Positions 6,497 to 8,774 of a stretch of 8,774 nucleotides of DNA are shown here, in pieces (positions within the stretch are counted from its first letter, which is position 1; every line of letters begins with the position of its first letter). The stretch is from the NCBI GenBank assembly GCA_023443985.1, contig JAEZSJ010000259.1, forward strand, positions 1 through 8,774, in the 5' to 3' direction. The position numbers and the translations under genes are program-made. The notes beneath the pieces are model-generated. The model was not told the DNA's origin. It made no database searches and saw nothing but the letters and a program-made list of their open reading frames with translations. The stretch comes from Verrucomicrobiota bacterium. GTDB lineage: Bacteria; Verrucomicrobiota; Verrucomicrobiia; Opitutales; Opitutaceae.

Positions 6497-7504
6497 TCAG
6501 TCCCGCAGCGAGCCGACGAGCGTGAACTCCTCGCGGTCGTGGAACAGGTGGCGCACGTGCGCGACCGCGCAGTCGCGCAGCGGGCTTTCGCTCGAGCGGG
6601 CCACGTGGTCGAGCAGCGCCAGCGCGTCGGCGTGCCCAAATTTCAAATTCACCACGAAGTGCCGGCACCGGCGGCCGCGGGTCCACTGCGTCACGAGCTC
6701 GAGCACGCGGCGGGGATCCTCGACCATGTCGCAGAAGAGCCAGTCGGGCCGTTCGCCGGCGGCCGGGCGGAAGCGGAACGCATCCTCGCGCCGGTGCTCG
6801 ATCAACGGGTGGTCGAGCGCGCCACCCTTCAGGGGCCCGTTGTCGACCGCGATCACCCGGGCGCCGCGCTTGGCCGCGCTGTAGCTCCAGCCGCCCGGCG
6901 CCGCACCGAGGTCGACGACCGTCTCGCCCTCCGCCGGCTCGCGGCCGAGCACGACGTACGCCTCCTCGGTCTTCAGATAGGAACGCGACGGGGCCGCCGC
7001 ATCATCGGCCATGCGGCGCTGGCCGCCGAGCCAGACCTGGCGCGCGGCATACAGCCGGCCGAAATCGGTGGCGAAGACGAACAACCCGCGCGCCGGCCCG
7101 GTGCCGCGCGGCAGCTCCGGCTGGGCAAGCTTCGCCACCCGTGAAAGCCGTTTCTTCAGGAGCGCGCCAAACTCCGCCTCCACCGCCCCCAGGCGGCGGC
7201 CGAGGCCGGGGATCTCGATCGGCGCCTGCCAGAGGCTCGGCCACGCACCTTCGATGCGTTCGCCCCGCAGCGTGCCCATGAACCAGTCGCAGAGCCTGCC
7301 GGCGAGCGCATTCACCCCCTCGCCAGAAATCTCCACCGGGTCGAAATGCATCCGGTGCGCAAAACACAGCTCCGGCCACGGGGCGGGCGCGGTCGCGCCG
7401 AACCGGACCCAACCGGCGCCGGTCGCGTCGACCGAACCGAGTTTCGCCGCCGCGACCTCGGCGCCCAACTGCGCCTCGAAACCGGCCTGACACGTCAACA
7501 GCAT
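6497..7504 (-). CDS. rlmM: 23S rRNA (cytidine-2'-O)-methyltransferase RlmM
   Basis: In E. coli, RlmM uses SAM to methylate the 2'-O of C2498 in 23S rRNA, in the peptidyl-transferase region. This protein has 335 residues from the ATG at 7504, close to the E. coli length (about 366). The beginning MLLTCQAGFEAQLGAEV lines up with the start of E. coli RlmM, so the TTG at 7534, ten codons upstream, is not needed. Residues 1 to about 170 are the THUMP-containing N-terminal region. The FtsJ-like Rossmann domain follows: SRSYLK with K178, SAM motif VDLGAAPGGWSY (197-208), AVDNGP (219-224), LFCDMVEDP with D259, FVVNLKFG with K288, and HDREEFT with E326. K178, D259, K288 and E326 are the K-D-K-E tetrad of this class. 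It lies 33 bp downstream of a lipoprotein gene on the same strand, with a hairpin in the gap. The left neighbour is convergent. Confidence 0.95.
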   Translation of the reverse strand: MLLTCQAGFEAQLGAEVAAAKLGSVDATGAGWVRFGATAPAPWPELCFAHRMHFDPVEISGEGVNALAGRLCDWFMGTLRGERIEGAWPSLWQAPIEIPGLGRRLGAVEAEFGALLKKRLSRVAKLAQPELPRGTGPARGLFVFATDFGRLYAARQVWLGGQRRMADDAAAPSRSYLKTEEAYVVLGREPAEGETVVDLGAAPGGWSYSAAKRGARVIAVDNGPLKGGALDHPLIEHRREDAFRFRPAAGERPDWLFCDMVEDPRRVLELVTQWTRGRRCRHFVVNLKFGHADALALLDHVARSSESPLRDCAVAHVRHLFHDREEFTLVGSLRD

Positions 7505-7507
7505 GGT

Positions 7508-7529
7508 GAAGAAACCGCCCCGCGGGCGG
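7508..7529 (-). terminator. GC hairpin followed by TTTCTTC in front of rlmM
   Basis: Reading the minus strand, CCGCCC (7529-7524) pairs with GGGCGG (7520-7515) around a GCG loop. TTTCTTC (7514-7508) follows immediately, and the rlmM ATG comes three bases later. A GC stem with a T-rich tail resembles a weak intrinsic terminator for the lipoprotein gene, which ends at 7538. It could instead limit rlmM translation by structure near its start. The T tract is short and broken by a C, so confidence is low. Confidence 0.35.
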
Positions 7530-7537
7530 CGCAAAGC

Positions 7538-7987
7538 TCAGCGGCCGGTCGTCTGCCCCTGCGCAAACGCGGTGAGGATGAGCCGGTCTTCGCCGACATC
7601 GCAGTACAGCCGCAGGTCGAACGCGTAGGAGACCGGGCCCGCGGCGAAGGCCGAGCGGAGCCGCGCGGCGGTCGCCGGATCGGCGAGCTTCAGCACCGCC
7701 TCGTGCTCGGCCGTGCCGAGCTCGGGCAGGGCAACGGGCTTGGCGCCGTTCGCCACCCCGTAGTTCACGCCGTTGAAGGCGACCTTGAACTCCGTCCGCG
7801 TCACCGCCACCGGCATGAGATTCTCGTTCTCCAGGCGCACCTTCAGGACGGCCGAGTCGTCGGCGAAGGCCACGTCGAGCAGCGTCGCGTGGACACCGGC
7901 CTTCTGGTACGTCGTCGAACAGCCGGCCAGCCAGGCACCGGCGAGCACCAGCAGGGCGAGGGCGGGGAGAGCGCGCAGCAGTTTCAT
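7538..7987 (-). CDS. Small lipoprotein with WHy/LEA-2-like domain
   Basis: Protein of 149 residues from the ATG at 7987. The frame is open upstream, but only this start gives a lipoprotein signal: MKLLRALPALALLVLAGAWLAGC, with lipobox LAGC and lipidated C23 followed by Ser, which would favour the outer membrane under the enterobacterial sorting rule. Residues about 30-138 form a beta domain. VLKVRLENENLMPVAV (48-62) followed by EFKVAFNGVNYGVANG (66-81) matches the N-x-N-x-x-P...NG pattern of WHy / LEA-2 domains, a fold found in stress-related proteins of plants and bacteria. The protein presumably sits on the periplasmic side of a membrane; its role is unknown. It follows the glycosyltransferase by 74 bp and precedes rlmM by 33 bp, all on the minus strand. 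The family call rests on motif memory. Confidence 0.88.
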   Translation of the reverse strand: MKLLRALPALALLVLAGAWLAGCSTTYQKAGVHATLLDVAFADDSAVLKVRLENENLMPVAVTRTEFKVAFNGVNYGVANGAKPVALPELGTAEHEAVLKLADPATAARLRSAFAAGPVSYAFDLRLYCDVGEDRLILTAFAQGQTTGR

Positions 7988-8061
7988 GGGGTCGATCGTG
8001 CACGGCGCCCGGCCTCCGGCGCAAGAACAGCCTGCGGCGGGACGCGACCGGCCGGCCAGGA

Positions 8062-8757
8062 TCAGCTCTCGTCGCGGAAAACCAGCCGCCGGCGCAGCAG
8101 CCAGCGCACACCGAAGAGGTCGTACAGGCCGCGCCACGCGCGGCCCCAGTTCGTGTACTTCGACACGCCCTTCGCGCGCTGGCGGTGCCGCACCGGCATC
8201 TCGAACACGGTGAACCCGGCGCCGCGGAAGAGCGCCGGCATGAAGCGGTGCATGCCGTTGAACGGCACGAGCGCCGCCCGCGCCTCGCGCCGGAAGAGCT
8301 TCATCGGGCAACCAGTGTCGCGCGCGCCGTCGTGCAGCACGGCCTGGCGGATCGCGTTGGCGAACTTCGACGCCCAACGCTTGCTCCACGTATCCTCGCG
8401 CGTGGCACGATAGCCGATCACCACATCGACCTGTTCGCGCCGCAGCGCCTCGAGCATCGCGGCGTAGTCGGCCGGATCGGTCTGGCCGTCCCCATCCATC
8501 GTGCCGATGACGGCGCCGGTGGCGGCCCGGATGCCGTGGTACATCGCCGCGCTCTGGCCCATGTTGCGCGGGTTGCGCACGCCGCGCACGCCGGGCATCG
8601 CCTGAATTTTCGCCCAGGTCGTGTCGCCGCTGCCGTCGTCGACCGCGATCAGCTCGGCCTCCGGCTGCGCGCGGCGGACCTCCTCCAGCACAGCTTGGAC
8701 GTTCTCCTCCTCGTTGTAGAAAGGGATCACGATCGAGAACTCGTGGGCGTCGCTCAT
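8062..8757 (-). CDS. Family 2 glycosyltransferase, polyprenyl-phosphate mannose/glucose synthase type
   Basis: Protein of 231 residues from the ATG at 8757 that should move a sugar from a nucleotide donor to polyprenyl phosphate at the inner face of the cytoplasmic membrane, as Dpm1-like GT2 enzymes do. Seen in order: the N-terminal strand FSIVIPFYNEEENV (7-20), AVDDGSGDTT (38-47) for the nucleotide, NPRNMGQSAAMYHGI (62-76), the metal-binding DGDGQTDP (88-95, the DxD-type site D88-G-D90), DTGCPMKLFRRE (147-158), and RAKGVSKYTNWGR (194-206), the RxxGxSKY element near the acceptor site. It ends in a basic segment (RWLLRRRLVF) and has no C-terminal membrane helices, so it is the short, soluble, membrane-associated type. 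The sugar and acceptor cannot be told from sequence. Only 17 bases lie upstream in the window, so its operon partners, which would show the pathway (lipid A decoration, protein or wall glycosylation), are not visible. Confidence 0.94.
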   Translation of the reverse strand: MSDAHEFSIVIPFYNEEENVQAVLEEVRRAQPEAELIAVDDGSGDTTWAKIQAMPGVRGVRNPRNMGQSAAMYHGIRAATGAVIGTMDGDGQTDPADYAAMLEALRREQVDVVIGYRATREDTWSKRWASKFANAIRQAVLHDGARDTGCPMKLFRREARAALVPFNGMHRFMPALFRGAGFTVFEMPVRHRQRAKGVSKYTNWGRAWRGLYDLFGVRWLLRRRLVFRDES

Positions 8758-8774
8758 TCGCCCGCGACTGTGGG

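Noticed and set aside
3773..7504. Two RNA methyltransferase genes as a linked modification cluster
   Set aside because: They are in separate transcription units about 1.8 kb apart, of unrelated folds, with two unrelated membrane genes between them; proximity alone does not support a system.
8005..8022. Hairpin between the glycosyltransferase and the lipoprotein gene
   Set aside because: Seven pairs with one bulged C and loop CCT, but no T-run on the minus strand; equally likely by chance in GC-rich DNA, so not called a terminator.
1..8774. Search for tRNA, rRNA, CRISPR repeats, IS ends, integrase or phage genes
   Set aside because: Reading both strands showed no tRNA-like cloverleaf with a GGTTCGA-type T-arm, no regularly spaced long repeats, and no transposase or recombinase motifs.

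Overview
The window is about 70% G+C, and every gene has strongly GC-biased third positions, so many spurious open frames appear on both strands. The gene content suggests a Gram-negative bacterium of the Verrucomicrobia/Planctomycetes group, with Opitutaceae-like as a guess. Reasons: exported proteins with Sec and lipoprotein signals, a PEP-CTERM-style surface protein at the left edge, a DUF3299-like protein with an NQNACCFGQMP core (a form I associate from memory with that group), and almost no Shine-Dalgarno signals. The organism is an inference; no rRNA or marker gene is present.

Layout. (1) Positions 1-4720, all minus strand, read right to left: a YfiF-like SpoU/TrmH RNA methyltransferase; a 95-bp gap with repeated GTCAC/CTGTC elements; two tandem, probably paralogous DUF3299-like exported proteins; a PhoA-type alkaline phosphatase with an extra N-terminal Ig-like domain; and an exported beta-rich protein cut by the window edge. 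The last four genes have gaps of only 18, 37 and 20 bp and look like one transcription unit for envelope or periplasmic proteins. (2) Positions 4845-6417, plus strand and divergent from the methyltransferase: a cysteine-rich, single-span membrane-anchored protein of unknown function and a four-helix membrane protein of unknown function. (3) Positions 6497-8757, minus strand and convergent with region 2: a family-2 glycosyltransferase of the polyprenyl-phosphate-mannose synthase type, a small WHy/LEA-2-like lipoprotein, and rlmM, the 23S rRNA cytidine 2'-O-methyltransferase.

How they fit together. The clearest functional group is the exported set around the alkaline phosphatase (phosphate scavenging outside the cytoplasm), with the DUF3299-like pair upstream possibly under shared control. 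The two RNA ribose methyltransferases belong to unrelated folds (SPOUT and Rossmann/FtsJ) and are not obviously linked. No tRNA, rRNA, CRISPR array, insertion sequence, integrase or phage gene is visible. No gene-free stretch exceeds 125 bp. I found no clear new defence or mobile system. The least explained items are the DUF3299-like pair with its upstream repeats, and the cysteine-rich membrane protein.
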